Origin: Tolumonas lignilytica
GTDB taxonomy: Bacteria > Pseudomonadota > Gammaproteobacteria > Enterobacterales > Aeromonadaceae
Direction of reading: 5' to 3'
Assembly: GCF_000527035.1 (NCBI RefSeq)
Contig: NZ_AZUK01000001.1
Coordinates: 930,001-994,000 of the forward strand
DNA: 64,000 bases
Shown here: positions 55,151 to 64,000 of the stretch, one piece after another
Numbering within the stretch: the stretch's first letter is position 1
Layout of the letters: every line of letters starts with the position of its first letter
Translations under genes and position numbers: made by a program
The notes under the pieces: model-generated
Database searches by the model: none
What the model was told of the DNA's origin: nothing
The model's input: the letters and a program-made list of their open reading frames with translations, nothing else

Positions 55151-56578
55151 TCAGCGTTTTTTCGCCTTCGCATTCGGCAGGTCAGTAATAGAACCTTCAT
55201 ACACTTCCGCAGCCAGACCAACTGATTCGTGCAGCGTTGGGTGAGCATGAATGGTCAATGCGATATCTTCCGCATCAGCACCCATCTCAATCGCCAGACC
55301 GATTTCGCCCAACAGTTCACCGCCGTTGGTACCAACAATCGCACCACCGATCACACGGTGAGTTGCCTTGTCGAAAATCAGTTTAGTCATACCATCCGCG
55401 CAGTCAGATGCAATCGCACGACCTGATGCCGCCCATGGGAACACCGCTGTTTCGTAGTTGATGCCCTTGGCTTTCGCTTCTTTCTCGGTCAAACCAACCC
55501 ATGCAATTTCAGGTTCGGTATAGGCGATAGAAGGAATAACTTTCGGATCGAAGTAATGTTTCTTGCCGGCAATAACTTCGGCAGCCACATGACCTTCGTG
55601 CACACCTTTGTGTGCCAGCATTGGCTGACCCACGATGTCACCGATCGCGAAAATGTGCGGCACATTAGTGCGCAGCTGTTTATCAACTTCAATGAAGCCA
55701 CGATCAGTCACTGTGATACCGGCTTTTTCGGCATCCAGGTTTTTACCATTCGGTACACGACCGACGGCCACGAGCACGTTGTCATAACGAACTGGTTCAA
55801 CCGGTGCTTGTTTGCCTTCAAAAGAGACATACAGACCGTCTTTTTTCGCTTCAACCGCAGTTACTTTGGTTTCCAGCATCAGGTTGAATTTCTGCTCAAC
55901 GCGTTTGGTGTAAACCTTCACCACATCTTTGTCAGCGGCAGGAACCAGCTGATCAGCAAATTCAACCACGTCGATTTCAGCACCCAGAGCAGAGTACACA
56001 GTACCCATTTCCAGACCGATAATACCGCCACCCAATACCAGCAATTTGCCCGGTACTTCTTTCAGTTCCAGCGCATCGGTAGAGTCCCAAACACGTGGAT
56101 CGTTGTGTGGAATAAATGGCAGTTTAACTGGGCGAGAACCCGCCGCGATGATCGCGTTATCAAATTTGATGGTAGTTACAGAGCCATCTGCTGCCGTTAC
56201 GTCGATGCTGTTCGGGCCAGTAAATTTAGCCAGACCGTTCACCACCGGCACTTTACGCTGTTTGGCCATACCAGCCAGACCGCCAGTCAGTTTGGTAACA
56301 ACTTTTTCTTTCCACAGACGGATCTTGTTAATGTCAGTTTGTGGTTCACCGAAAACGATACCGTGCTCAGCCAGTGCTTTTGCTTCTTCGATCACTTTTG
56401 CTACGTGCAGCAGTGCTTTTGATGGGATACAACCCACGTTCAAACACACGCCACCCAGGGTACCGAAACGTTCAATCAGAACAGTGTCTAATCCCAGATC
56501 AGAAGAACGGAATGCAGCAGAATAACCAGCTGGGCCCGCACCAATCACCACAACCTGAGTTTTGATTTCATTACTCAT
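55151..56578 (-). CDS. lpdA: Dihydrolipoyl dehydrogenase (E3)
   Basis: The FAD disulfide reductase shared by pyruvate and 2-oxoglutarate dehydrogenase complexes. The 475-aa product (474 in E. coli) has the FAD motif VVVIGAGPAGYSAAFRSSDL, the redox disulfide GGVCLNVGCIPSK, NAD-binding LVLGGGIIGLEMGTVYSALG and the catalytic His-Glu in HAHPTLHES. It follows aceF after 76 bp with a 9-bp-stem hairpin in between. Confidence 0.98.
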   Translation of the reverse strand: MSNEIKTQVVVIGAGPAGYSAAFRSSDLGLDTVLIERFGTLGGVCLNVGCIPSKALLHVAKVIEEAKALAEHGIVFGEPQTDINKIRLWKEKVVTKLTGGLAGMAKQRKVPVVNGLAKFTGPNSIDVTAADGSVTTIKFDNAIIAAGSRPVKLPFIPHNDPRVWDSTDALELKEVPGKLLVLGGGIIGLEMGTVYSALGAEIDVVEFADQLVPAADKDVVKVYTKRVEQKFNLMLETKVTAVEAKKDGLYVSFEGKQAPVEPVRYDNVLVAVGRVPNGKNLDAEKAGITVTDRGFIEVDKQLRTNVPHIFAIGDIVGQPMLAHKGVHEGHVAAEVIAGKKHYFDPKVIPSIAYTEPEIAWVGLTEKEAKAKGINYETAVFPWAASGRAIASDCADGMTKLIFDKATHRVIGGAIVGTNGGELLGEIGLAIEMGADAEDIALTIHAHPTLHESVGLAAEVYEGSITDLPNAKAKKR

Positions 56579-56607
56579 TATGACCTCGATTTTCTATCTC
56601 AGTTGCT

Positions 56608-56641
56608 ACCGGAAACCCACTAAAGCTAGCACGTTTCCGGT
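56608..56641 (-). other. Intercistronic hairpin between aceF and lpdA
   Basis: ACCGGAAAC (56608-56616) pairs perfectly with GTTTCCGGT (56633-56641) around a 16-base loop. No T-run follows, so termination is unlikely; RNA processing or message stabilisation is possible and would allow lpdA to be expressed apart from aceEF. Confidence 0.5.
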
Positions 56642-56654
56642 GAGGCAGACAAAA

Positions 56655-58532
56655 TTACAGCACTAAACGACGAATGTCGGACAGCACACCAGTCAGCGTC
56701 GTAATGAAACGCGCACCATCAGCACCGTCAATGACACGGTGGTCATAAGACAACGCCAGCGGCAACGTCAGTTGTGGTACGAATTCTTTACCGTTCCATT
56801 TTGGTTTCATATCTGACTTAGAGACACCCAGGATCGCCACTTCTGGCGCGTTCACGATTGGCGTGAACTGCGTGCCACCGATACCACCCAAGCTGGAGAT
56901 GGTGAAGCAGCCGCCCTGCATGTCAGCGCCAGTCAGTTTACCGGCACGAGCTTTCTTCGAGATTTCAGCCAGATCTTTCGACAGTTCATAGATGCCTTTC
57001 TTGTTAACATCACGAACTACCGGTACAACCAGACCGTTTGGCGTATCAACCGCCACACCGATGTGGATGTATTTTTTCATGATCAGTGTAGAACCGTCTT
57101 CTGACAGTGAGCTGCAGAAACGTGGGTGTGCTTCCAGTGCTTTGGCAGCCGCTTTCAGGATAAACACCAGCGGAGTGATCTTGAAGCCCAGTTGCTGTTT
57201 GTCAGCAATGATATTTTGTTCTTTACGGAACGCTTCCAGCTCACCGATATCGGCTTCGTCGAACTGAGTAACATGCGGGATCATCACCCAGTTACGGTGC
57301 AGGTTCGGGCCAGAGATCTTCTGGATACGCGTCAATGGCACTTCTTCGACATCGCCAAATTTCGCGAAGTCCACTTTCGGCCATGGCAGCACGCCCAGAC
57401 CCGCACCTGAACCACCAGCTGCAGGAGCAGAAGCCGCACGTTTCAGCGCTTCTTTCACATAGTTCTGCACGTCTTCTTTCTGGATACGACCTTTACGGCC
57501 AGATCCTTTAACGTTTGCCAGATTCACACCAAATTCACGCGCCAGACGACGGATCGCCGGCGTCGCATGCACATAGGCTTCGCTGGCAACAAACTCGCCT
57601 TTTTCTTCCGCTTTCGCCGCCGCAACAGGTGCAGCAGGAGCCGCTTTTGCAGGAGCTGGAGCGGCGGCAGGTGCAGCGGCAACCGGAGCTGCAGGGGCAG
57701 CGCCTGCCACTTCAAATTCCATGATCAGTGAACCGGTTTTCACCTTGTCACCGACAGCAATTTTCAGTGCTTTAACAACACCCGCAAACGGTGCTGGTAC
57801 TTCCATAGAGGCCTTGTCGCCTTCCACGGTGATCAGTGATTGATCAGCATCAACGCTGTCACCCACTTTGACCAGAATTTCGGTTACAGCAACTTCGTCA
57901 CCGCCGATGTCTGGTACGTTCACTTCTTTCACCGAAGCAACTGCTGGTGCCGCCGCAACAGGCGCTGGAGCCGCGGCAACTGGCGCAGCAGGTGCTGCAC
58001 CCGCGACTTCAAACACCATGATCAGTGAGCCGGTAGACACTTTGTCACCCAGCGCCACTTTGATCTCTTTCACCACACCCGCAAACGGGGCCGGTACTTC
58101 CATAGAGGCTTTGTCGCCTTCTACAGTCAGCAGCGATTGGTCAGCGTCAACGGTGTCGCCAACTTTAACCAAAATCTCAGTCACAGCCACTTCGTCACCG
58201 CCGATATCCGGCACGTTGACTTCCAGCTGTGCGGCTGCCGCAGGGGCTGCTGCAACAGGCGCTGCAGCGACCGGAGCTGGTGCAGCAGCAACTGCTGCAC
58301 CTTCCGCTTCGAATACCATGATCAGGGAACCAGTAGAAACCTTGTCACCTAATGCAATTTTGATCTCTTTAACAATACCCGCTTCTGGTGCAGGTACTTC
58401 CATAGAGGCTTTATCGCCTTCTACCGTCAGCAGGGATTGGTCAGCTTCAACCTTGTCACCTACTTTGACCAGAATTTCGGTCACGGCAACTTCATCACCA
58501 CCGATATCCGGCACAAAAATGTCTTTAGACAT
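56655..58532 (-). CDS. aceF: Dihydrolipoamide acetyltransferase (E2) with three lipoyl domains
   Basis: The core of pyruvate dehydrogenase. The 625-aa protein has three near-identical lipoyl domains, each with [20 protein letters not shown] and the lipoylated Lys in [13 protein letters not shown], joined by Ala/Pro linkers. The E1/E3-binding domain follows ([20 protein letters not shown], about residue 320), then the catalytic domain with [15 protein letters not shown] near the C-terminus. Three lipoyl domains match E. coli AceF. It starts 11 bp after aceE. Confidence 0.98.
   Translation of the reverse strand: MSKDIFVPDIGGDEVAVTEILVKVGDKVEADQSLLTVEGDKASMEVPAPEAGIVKEIKIALGDKVSTGSLIMVFEAEGAAVAAAPAPVAAAPVAAAPAAAAQLEVNVPDIGGDEVAVTEILVKVGDTVDADQSLLTVEGDKASMEVPAPFAGVVKEIKVALGDKVSTGSLIMVFEVAGAAPAAPVAAAPAPVAAAPAVASVKEVNVPDIGGDEVAVTEILVKVGDSVDADQSLITVEGDKASMEVPAPFAGVVKALKIAVGDKVKTGSLIMEFEVAGAAPAAPVAAAPAAAPAPAKAAPAAPVAAAKAEEKGEFVASEAYVHATPAIRRLAREFGVNLANVKGSGRKGRIQKEDVQNYVKEALKRAASAPAAGGSGAGLGVLPWPKVDFAKFGDVEEVPLTRIQKISGPNLHRNWVMIPHVTQFDEADIGELEAFRKEQNIIADKQQLGFKITPLVFILKAAAKALEAHPRFCSSLSEDGSTLIMKKYIHIGVAVDTPNGLVVPVVRDVNKKGIYELSKDLAEISKKARAGKLTGADMQGGCFTISSLGGIGGTQFTPIVNAPEVAILGVSKSDMKPKWNGKEFVPQLTLPLALSYDHRVIDGADGARFITTLTGVLSDIRRLVL
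57712..58529 (-). repeat. Tandem lipoyl-domain repeats in aceF
   Basis: Three copies of a roughly 300-bp unit. A marker ATGATCAG occurs at 57721, 58018 and 58318, giving spacings of 297 and 300 bp. The units are highly similar at DNA level over the lipoyl domain and differ mainly in the Ala/Pro linkers, so they are probably kept alike by gene conversion. Confidence 0.85.
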
Positions 58533-58543
58533 GAAATTTCCCC

Positions 58544-61216
58544 TTACGCGTACAGCGGATTCATCTTGTCAGCATCGATACCGAATTTCGCAATGGCTTC
58601 TGCCACTACTTTCTTCTCAACGGTACCTTGCTTAGCCAATTCAGTCAGTGCAGCTACAACGATGTAGGCTTCGTTCACTTCGAAGTGACGACGCAGGTTT
58701 TCGCGGCTGTCTGAACGACCGAAACCATCTGTACCCAGAACACGATAGCTGCTGGCAGGAACAAAACTACGCACCTGATCAGCGTAAGACTTCATGTAGT
58801 CGGTAGCAGCGATAGCTGGCGCAGAGCCCATAACCTGAGCAATGTAAGGCACTTGCTGTTCGCCTTCAGGGTGCAGCATGTTGTAACGATCAGCATTCTG
58901 ACCATCACGCGCCAGTTCGTTGAAGCTGGTTACGCTGTACACATCAGAACCGATACCGTATTCGTCAGCCAAAATCTTACCGGCACGACGCACGTAGTTC
59001 AGAATTGAACCACAACCCATCAGCTGAACCTGACCTTTCGCACCGGCGTTAGATTCCAGTTTGTAGATACCTTTACGGATACCTTCTTCAGCGCCAGCAG
59101 GCATAGCCGGGTGCTGATAGTTTTCGTTCAGGGTAGTGATGTAGTAGTAGATATTCTCTGGTTTATCGCCGTACATACGACGCATACCGTCTTGAATGAT
59201 CACCGCCACTTCATACACGAATGATGGGTCATAGCTGACGCAATTCGGGATGGTGCCAGCCAGAATATGGCTATGGCCGTCTTCGTGCTGCAGACCTTCA
59301 CCGTTCAGTGTGGTACGGCCAGAGGTCGCACCCAACAGGAAGCCACGTGCTTGCTGGTCGCCAGCAGCCCATGCCATATCGCCGATACGTTGGAAACCGA
59401 ACATCGAATAGTAGATGTAGAACGGAATCATCGGGCAATCGTTCGTGCTGTAAGAAGTCGCCGCCGCTAACCAAGACGACATTGCACCCAGCTCGTTGAT
59501 ACCGTCTTGCAGGATCTGACCTTTCTGGTCTTCCTTGTAATAAGAGACGATCTCTTTGTCTTGCGGGGTGTATTGCTGACCGTGCGGGCTGTAGATACCG
59601 ATTTGACGGAACAGACCTTCCATACCGAAAGTACGCGCTTCGTCAGCCAGAATTGGCACGATACGTTGACCGACAGATTTGTCTTTCAGCAGCACGTTCA
59701 AGCTACGTACAAATGCCATAGTGGTTGACACTTCACGCGCCTGTTCGCCAAGCAATGCATCAAATGCTGACAGCTCAGGAATATCGAGTTTCACTGTTGT
59801 CTGTGGCAAACGAGTTGGCACATAACCTTTCAATGCCTGACGACGTTCGTGCAGGTATTTGTACTCTTCAGAGCCTTCTTCCAAAGTCAGATAAGGCAGC
59901 TCGTCGATTTGATCATCGGAAACCGGAACAAAGAAACGATCACGCATATGACGAACTGAATCCAGTTCCATCTTCTTAACTTGGTGCGCAATGTTTTTAC
60001 CTTCCGCAGCTTCACCCATGCCATAACCTTTTACGGTTTTCGCCAGGATCACAGTCGGCTTGCCGGTAGTCTGAGTCGCTTTCTGGAACGCAGCGAACAG
60101 TTTGACCGGATCATGACCACCACGTTTCAGTGAGAAGATCTGCTCATCAGTCCAGTCAGCCACCAGCGCAGCGGTTTCTGGGTATTTGCCAAAGAAGTGT
60201 TTACGGACATAAGCGCCATCTTTGGATTTGAAAGTCTGGTAATCACCATCCAGTGTTTCGTTCATCAGCTGGATCAGCTTGCCAGAGGTATCCTTCTGCA
60301 GCAGCTCATCCCACTTAGAACCCCACAGGGTTTTGATCACGTTCCAGCCAGCACCGCCGAAGATACCTTCCAGCTCGTTGATCACTTTACCGTTACCGAC
60401 AACTGGGCCATCCAGACGCTGCAGGTTGCAGTTGATTACGAAGATCAGGTTGTCCAGTTTCTCACGTACAGCAACGGTGATAGCGCCTTTAGATTCAGGC
60501 TCATCCATCTCACCATCGCCCAGGAAAGCGTACACTTTCTGCTCAGAGCAATCTTTGATGCCACGGTTGGTCAGATATTTCAGGAAACGCGCCTGATAGA
60601 TCGCACCGATTGGGCCTAAACCCATAGATACGGTCGGGAACTGCCAGAATTCAGGCATCAGTTTTGGATGCGGATAAGAAGGAATACCTTTGCCATCCAC
60701 TTCCTGACGGAAGTTGTCCAGCTGATCAGCAGTCAGACGGCCTTCAACAAATGCACGGGCATACACGCCAGGAGAGATATGGCCTTGGAAGTAAACTAAA
60801 TCGCCACCGTCTTTCTCGTTACGCGCACGGAAGAAATGGTTGAAGCACACATCGTAAATTGTGGCAGAAGAGGCAAAAGAGGACATATGTCCGCCCAGAT
60901 CCAAGCCTTTCTTCGATGCACGCAAAACGATCATCACTGCGTTCCAGCGAATAATCGCACGGATACGCTGTTCCAGATCCAGTTTACCCGGATACGCCGG
61001 TTGATCGCTGGTCGCGATGGTATTGATATAATCAGTCAGCAGCTTACCACCAGTACCAGTGCCTGCAGCTAAACCTGCTTTGCTGGCGGCTGATGATAAT
61101 TGATCCAGAATGTATTGAGCTCGTTCCGGACCTTCTTCCCGAAGCAGTGATTCCAGAGCGTTTAACCACTCTTGAGTTTCTACTGGGTCCACATCATGTT
61201 TAAGGAGTTCAGACAT
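58544..61216 (-). CDS. aceE: Pyruvate dehydrogenase E1 component
   Basis: The thiamine-diphosphate enzyme that decarboxylates pyruvate and acetylates the lipoyl groups. The 890-aa homodimeric type (887 in E. coli) has the ThDP-binding motif [20 protein letters not shown] near residue 230 ending in [11 protein letters not shown]. It also shows the segments [20 protein letters not shown] and [20 protein letters not shown]. It follows pdhR after 42 bp and precedes aceF by 11 bp. Confidence 0.98.
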   Translation of the reverse strand: MSELLKHDVDPVETQEWLNALESLLREEGPERAQYILDQLSSAASKAGLAAGTGTGGKLLTDYINTIATSDQPAYPGKLDLEQRIRAIIRWNAVMIVLRASKKGLDLGGHMSSFASSATIYDVCFNHFFRARNEKDGGDLVYFQGHISPGVYARAFVEGRLTADQLDNFRQEVDGKGIPSYPHPKLMPEFWQFPTVSMGLGPIGAIYQARFLKYLTNRGIKDCSEQKVYAFLGDGEMDEPESKGAITVAVREKLDNLIFVINCNLQRLDGPVVGNGKVINELEGIFGGAGWNVIKTLWGSKWDELLQKDTSGKLIQLMNETLDGDYQTFKSKDGAYVRKHFFGKYPETAALVADWTDEQIFSLKRGGHDPVKLFAAFQKATQTTGKPTVILAKTVKGYGMGEAAEGKNIAHQVKKMELDSVRHMRDRFFVPVSDDQIDELPYLTLEEGSEEYKYLHERRQALKGYVPTRLPQTTVKLDIPELSAFDALLGEQAREVSTTMAFVRSLNVLLKDKSVGQRIVPILADEARTFGMEGLFRQIGIYSPHGQQYTPQDKEIVSYYKEDQKGQILQDGINELGAMSSWLAAATSYSTNDCPMIPFYIYYSMFGFQRIGDMAWAAGDQQARGFLLGATSGRTTLNGEGLQHEDGHSHILAGTIPNCVSYDPSFVYEVAVIIQDGMRRMYGDKPENIYYYITTLNENYQHPAMPAGAEEGIRKGIYKLESNAGAKGQVQLMGCGSILNYVRRAGKILADEYGIGSDVYSVTSFNELARDGQNADRYNMLHPEGEQQVPYIAQVMGSAPAIAATDYMKSYADQVRSFVPASSYRVLGTDGFGRSDSRENLRRHFEVNEAYIVVAALTELAKQGTVEKKVVAEAIAKFGIDADKMNPLYA

Positions 61217-61258
61217 GGCTGTTTCCTGTGTTTGTTGACGGCAATGTTGGTTGTAAGG

Positions 61259-62017
61259 TTATCCCTGATGGATCTGCCGCGAGGGGCGCTGTGCACGCTC
61301 ATCTTCTCGCTGTATATCCAGCAGGGTATCCTCGATAAAAGCCAGATGCTCATGGCAAGCATCTCTGGCCTGTTCTGGGTGGCCCGCCAGGATCGCCGCG
61401 ATCAAATCTGATCGGTGACGGCGGATCCGGTTAACCACCCCCGGACGCTGATTCAGTACTTCCAGATTTCCGAGAATGTTACGTTCCAGTAACTCCCGGA
61501 TGGCACGCATCAGATGCAGCAGCACCACGTTGTGCGATGCTTCGGTCATGGCGAGATAAAAAGCAGAAACGGCTTTGGCTTCTGCAGCGACATTACCGCT
61601 GGTCTGTGCGGCCTCGATATCACTTTGTATCTCGCGCATTTGCGCAAAATCATTTTCATCACCACGAAGTGCCGCGTAATAAGCCGCGACCCCTTCGAGA
61701 ACATGACGGAATTCCAGCAGATCGAATTGTGAACCTGGGTGATTAGCTAATAACTCGAAGAAAGGGTCAGACAACCCACGGTTCAATTCGCTTTTAACGT
61801 AGGTACCACCACCCTGACGGCGATAGAGCAAACCACGCGCTTCCAGACGTTGGATTGCTTCGCGCAGAGAAGGGCGGGAAACACCGAACTGCACCGCCAA
61901 TTCACGTTCTGGCAGCAGTTTCTGTCCTGGCTGCAACGTGCCGTCGACAATCATCTGTTCCAATTCGGCAACGATGCTGTCGGAGAGTTTTGGTGTAGTT
62001 GGTTTGTATTCTGTCAT
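61259..62017 (-). CDS. pdhR: Pyruvate dehydrogenase complex repressor PdhR
   Basis: A GntR/FadR-type repressor relieved by pyruvate. The 252-aa product has the winged helix ERELAVQFGVSRPSLREAIQ followed by RLEARGLLYRRQGGGTYV, and a helical FCD effector domain. It is the first gene of pdhR-aceE-aceF-lpdA. A PdhR-type palindrome lies 16 bp before its start, implying autoregulation of the whole operon. Confidence 0.96.
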   Translation of the reverse strand: MTEYKPTTPKLSDSIVAELEQMIVDGTLQPGQKLLPERELAVQFGVSRPSLREAIQRLEARGLLYRRQGGGTYVKSELNRGLSDPFFELLANHPGSQFDLLEFRHVLEGVAAYYAALRGDENDFAQMREIQSDIEAAQTSGNVAAEAKAVSAFYLAMTEASHNVVLLHLMRAIRELLERNILGNLEVLNQRPGVVNRIRRHRSDLIAAILAGHPEQARDACHEHLAFIEDTLLDIQREDERAQRPSRQIHQG

Positions 62018-62032
62018 GTGAAATTTGTTAAT

Positions 62033-62045
62033 TTGGTATTACCAA
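62033..62045. promoter_or_regulatory. PdhR operator
   Basis: TTGGTA-T-TACCAA, a perfect 6-bp inverted repeat. It matches the core of the E. coli PdhR box (ATTGGTnnnACCAAT), with AT-rich flanks, immediately upstream of pdhR. Confidence 0.82.
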
Positions 62046-62405
62046 TACATGAATTGTTAAACAAATTAGCAAAATCATTAACAACTGTCCACGAATTATC
62101 TGATTAAAATCAAAAAATGTGGGAATTTTTACGCATTCCGCCTTACAGCAATTACAACGCATTAACAAATGAAACAGAGATGGGATGGTTTTAGATTTTC
62201 ATGAGGAATTACAGTCTACTTAGCGAGAATGCGGGTGCGATAAAACCGATGGGAACGAGGTTTAAGATAGTTCATTAAAAACAATGAATTAACTTTGAAG
62301 ATAACCGCAGTAAGGCTGTAGACGTTCTTCAGCCTCACGGGCCGATAAATGTAACTGGTTTGTAAAATCAGTTTAAAAAACGAACCGGTCTGACCATTAA
62401 TACCG
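62046..62405. other. Noncoding stretch between pdhR and the glycerate kinase gene
   Basis: About 360 bp of AT-rich sequence. It must hold the upstream part of the pdhR promoter. Short open frames occur, but none has both a ribosome-binding site and a recognisable product. I see no RNA gene or clear terminator. Confidence 0.5.
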
Positions 62406-63539
62406 TTAGCGGCAATGGATATGCAATGTGGCAGCCACATTCCGGGCGGTGATACGGATGTTTTCAGCCGCCTGCGTCAGTGCCTCTTCCAGCGTACAGA
62501 CATGATTTAACACACTGAATACGCTATCGATGCCCTGCGCATAGACCAGTGAAAAATCCGCCCCCAGACTCCCGGCAATCGCAATGACGGGTTTGTTATA
62601 GCGTTTTGCGATCCGGGCAATACCAACCGGGACTTTCCCGTTCACACTCTGACTGTCTAACCGCCCTTCGCCGGTGATCACGAGATCCGCTTCTGCAATC
62701 GCCTGCTCCAGCCCCACCGCCGACGTGACCATATCAATCCCAGAGCGTAATTCCGCTTTCATAAAAGCCAGTAGTGCAGCGCCCGTTCCGCCGGCCGCTC
62801 CCGCCCCTGGCGCAAACTCCACATCCACTCCTGATTCTTGCGCCACGATACGGGCGTAATGTTTCAGGTTGTCATCCAATAACGCGACCATCGCCGGATC
62901 CGCCCCCTTCTGTGGGCCAAACACATGAGACGCGCCCGACGGCCCGGTGAGTGGATTGGTCACATCGCAGGCCACAATAAACTGGCAATGCGATAACCGA
63001 GCATCCACCTGCGCACAATCAATGCTGGCTAACGCCGCAAGCCCCACCCCGCCACGAGGAATATCAACGCCATACTGATCCAGCAACCGATAGCCCAGTG
63101 CCTGCAACATCCCCGCACCACCGTCATTGGTTGCACTGCCGCCCAGCCCGAGAATAATCTGAGTCACGCCCCGATCCAGTGCCGCCCGAATCAATTCACC
63201 CGTACCATAGGTGCTCGTGACTAACGGATTGCGGACAGATACAGGAATTCGCTCCAGTCCACTCGCCGCCGCCATTTCAACCACTGCACAATGCGGATTG
63301 ATCAGGCCCAGTTCCGCATCAATCGGATTTCCTAGCGGATCACTGACCGTAACGCTGATCTTCGTCCCTCCGGTCGCCGTCACCATGGCATCCACGGTGC
63401 CTTCTCCGCCGTCCGCCATCGGGAAAAGCCGATACTCCGCATCAGGAAAAACAGCACGAAAGCCGGCCTCGATGGCAGTTGCAACACCCAGCGCACTCAG
63501 GCTTTCTTTATAGGAATCGGGGGCAATGACAATTTTCAT
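62406..63539 (-). CDS. garK: Glycerate 2-kinase
   Basis: It phosphorylates D-glycerate to 2-phosphoglycerate, feeding glycerate into glycolysis. The 377-aa protein of the GarK/GlxK type begins MKIVIAPDSYKESLSALGVA. It contains PMADGGEGTVDAMVTATGG, GLGGSATNDGGAGMLQALGY and the VITGEGRLDSQSVNGKVPVG segment. No glycerate pathway partner lies next to it. ATG at 63539 is chosen over upstream TTG codons; its ribosome-binding site is weak. Confidence 0.93.
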   Translation of the reverse strand: MKIVIAPDSYKESLSALGVATAIEAGFRAVFPDAEYRLFPMADGGEGTVDAMVTATGGTKISVTVSDPLGNPIDAELGLINPHCAVVEMAAASGLERIPVSVRNPLVTSTYGTGELIRAALDRGVTQIILGLGGSATNDGGAGMLQALGYRLLDQYGVDIPRGGVGLAALASIDCAQVDARLSHCQFIVACDVTNPLTGPSGASHVFGPQKGADPAMVALLDDNLKHYARIVAQESGVDVEFAPGAGAAGGTGAALLAFMKAELRSGIDMVTSAVGLEQAIAEADLVITGEGRLDSQSVNGKVPVGIARIAKRYNKPVIAIAGSLGADFSLVYAQGIDSVFSVLNHVCTLEEALTQAAENIRITARNVAATLHIHCR

Positions 63540-63618
63540 CAATGACAACTCGCGTTATGACTGAAAACTTATGACTGAAGACGAGCACCTTCGCACGAAT
63601 ACGCACGACCATCTCAGT

Positions 63619-64000
63619 TTACTTGATTAAAGTGCGATACTGCTCCCAGTCAAATGACGCGCCGGGGTCAGTTTTTCTGCCAGGGGCAACGTCGGCATGT
63701 CCGGTGATCCGGGCAGGCGTGATGGCCGGAAAAGCGTCTTGGATCGCGGTCGTGAGCATCGCCAGCTGTTGATATTGCGCCTCGGTATAACCGCTGTCAT
63801 CGGTGCCTTCCAGCTCAATACCAATCGAAAAGTCATTGCAGTTTTCACGGCCTTCAAACTGCGAACGCCCGGCATGCCAGGCGCGATCAAGAAAACTGAC
63901 GTATTGCACCACTTCTCCATCTCGGCGGATCAGACAATGTGCCGAAACCTCCAAATGTGCGATCGCTGCAAAATAAGGATGAAAATCAGGATCGAGGTGG
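63619..64000 (-). CDS. ampD: N-acetyl-anhydromuramyl-L-alanine amidase AmpD (5' end beyond window)
   Basis: A cytosolic zinc amidase that removes peptides from anhydro-muropeptides in peptidoglycan recycling; its loss derepresses AmpC beta-lactamase in some species. The visible 126 codons match AmpD: HPYFAAIAHLEVSAHCLIRR, RAWHAG, NDFSIGIELEGTDDSGYTEA and the zinc/catalytic end TGHADVAPGRKTDPGASFDW. The frame stays open past the window edge, so about 55-60 N-terminal residues are missing. In enterobacteria ampD also lies near pdhR-aceEF. Confidence 0.93.
   Translation of the reverse strand, partial: HLDPDFHPYFAAIAHLEVSAHCLIRRDGEVVQYVSFLDRAWHAGRSQFEGRENCNDFSIGIELEGTDDSGYTEAQYQQLAMLTTAIQDAFPAITPARITGHADVAPGRKTDPGASFDWEQYRTLIK

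Noticed and set aside
55556-56422. Long open frame of 288 codons antisense to lpdA
   Set aside because: It is a reading-frame shadow of a strongly conserved lpdA. Its translation is rich in His, Phe and Asn with no known domain, and no ribosome-binding site is placed for it. Similar long antisense frames across acnB, aceF, cysD and mpl were dropped for the same reason.
62216-62440. 74-codon frame between pdhR and the glycerate kinase gene
   Set aside because: It overlaps the 3' end of the glycerate kinase gene, has no ribosome-binding site and gives no recognisable protein.
1-64000. tRNA or rRNA genes, CRISPR arrays, prophage or integrative elements
   Set aside because: No tRNA-like arms with CCA or TTCGA loops at gene ends, no spaced short direct repeats, and no integrase, transposase or phage structural gene were recognised. 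A tRNAscan or Infernal run could still reveal small RNAs I cannot see by eye.

Overview
The window looks like a chromosomal segment of a gammaproteobacterium, most probably an Aeromonadales member close to Tolumonas or Aeromonas. The evidence is the set of core blocks in gammaproteobacterial order and sequence: accB-accC, prmA, dusB-fis, cysG-cysD-cysN-cysC, mdh divergent from argR, yacL beside acnB, and pdhR-aceE-aceF-lpdA. Fis, PII and ArgR are very close to their enterobacterial homologues. The species assignment is inference. I saw no rRNA, tRNA, CRISPR array, insertion sequence or phage gene.

Layout. 1-5.7 kb: biotin carboxyl carrier and biotin carboxylase, a PTS EIICB-like membrane protein without its catalytic residues, then prmA and dusB-fis behind a promoter with a GC-rich discriminator. 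5.9-25.7 kb is an accessory, signalling-rich region. It holds a PAS-GGDEF cyclase, two related TetR regulators around a small membrane protein, a TetR-controlled tripartite drug efflux operon (outer membrane factor, EmrA, EmrB) followed closely by an HD-GYP phosphodiesterase, and a chemoreceptor. Next come another TetR gene, a quinone reductase beside an SDR gene remnant and a divergent LysR gene. It ends with a polyamine-type binding protein overlapping a membrane GGDEF cyclase (NspS/MbaA-like) and a 1270-residue hybrid pseudokinase ending in GGDEF. 25.7-33 kb: modF, an acetyltransferase, a His-rich exported protein, a second chemoreceptor, ubiX, mpl, ppa and a 32-codon membrane ORF.

33-46 kb is mostly housekeeping: sulfate activation and siroheme synthesis (cysGDNC), SPFH/NfeD membrane proteins, malate dehydrogenase, ArgR, a PII protein, YacL and aconitase B. 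45.2-54 kb: a small lipoprotein, CrcB with DUF190, a DUF2892 protein divergent from an RND efflux pair with near-identical 16-bp palindromes at both starts, a MocR regulator divergent from a hydroxyacid dehydrogenase, and a pseudouridine synthase. 55-62 kb: the pyruvate dehydrogenase operon with a PdhR-type operator. 62.4-64 kb: glycerate kinase and ampD, cut by the window edge.

The main theme of the accessory part is cyclic di-GMP signalling. Three GGDEF proteins, all with an apparent RxxD inhibitory site, and one HD-GYP protein lie within 20 kb, tied to a cytosolic PAS sensor, a periplasmic polyamine-type sensor, a large phosphorelay scaffold and a drug-efflux operon. The most unusual items are the dead PTS-like protein, the binding-protein/cyclase pair, the His-less hybrid kinase-cyclase and the shared palindrome linking DUF2892 to RND efflux.
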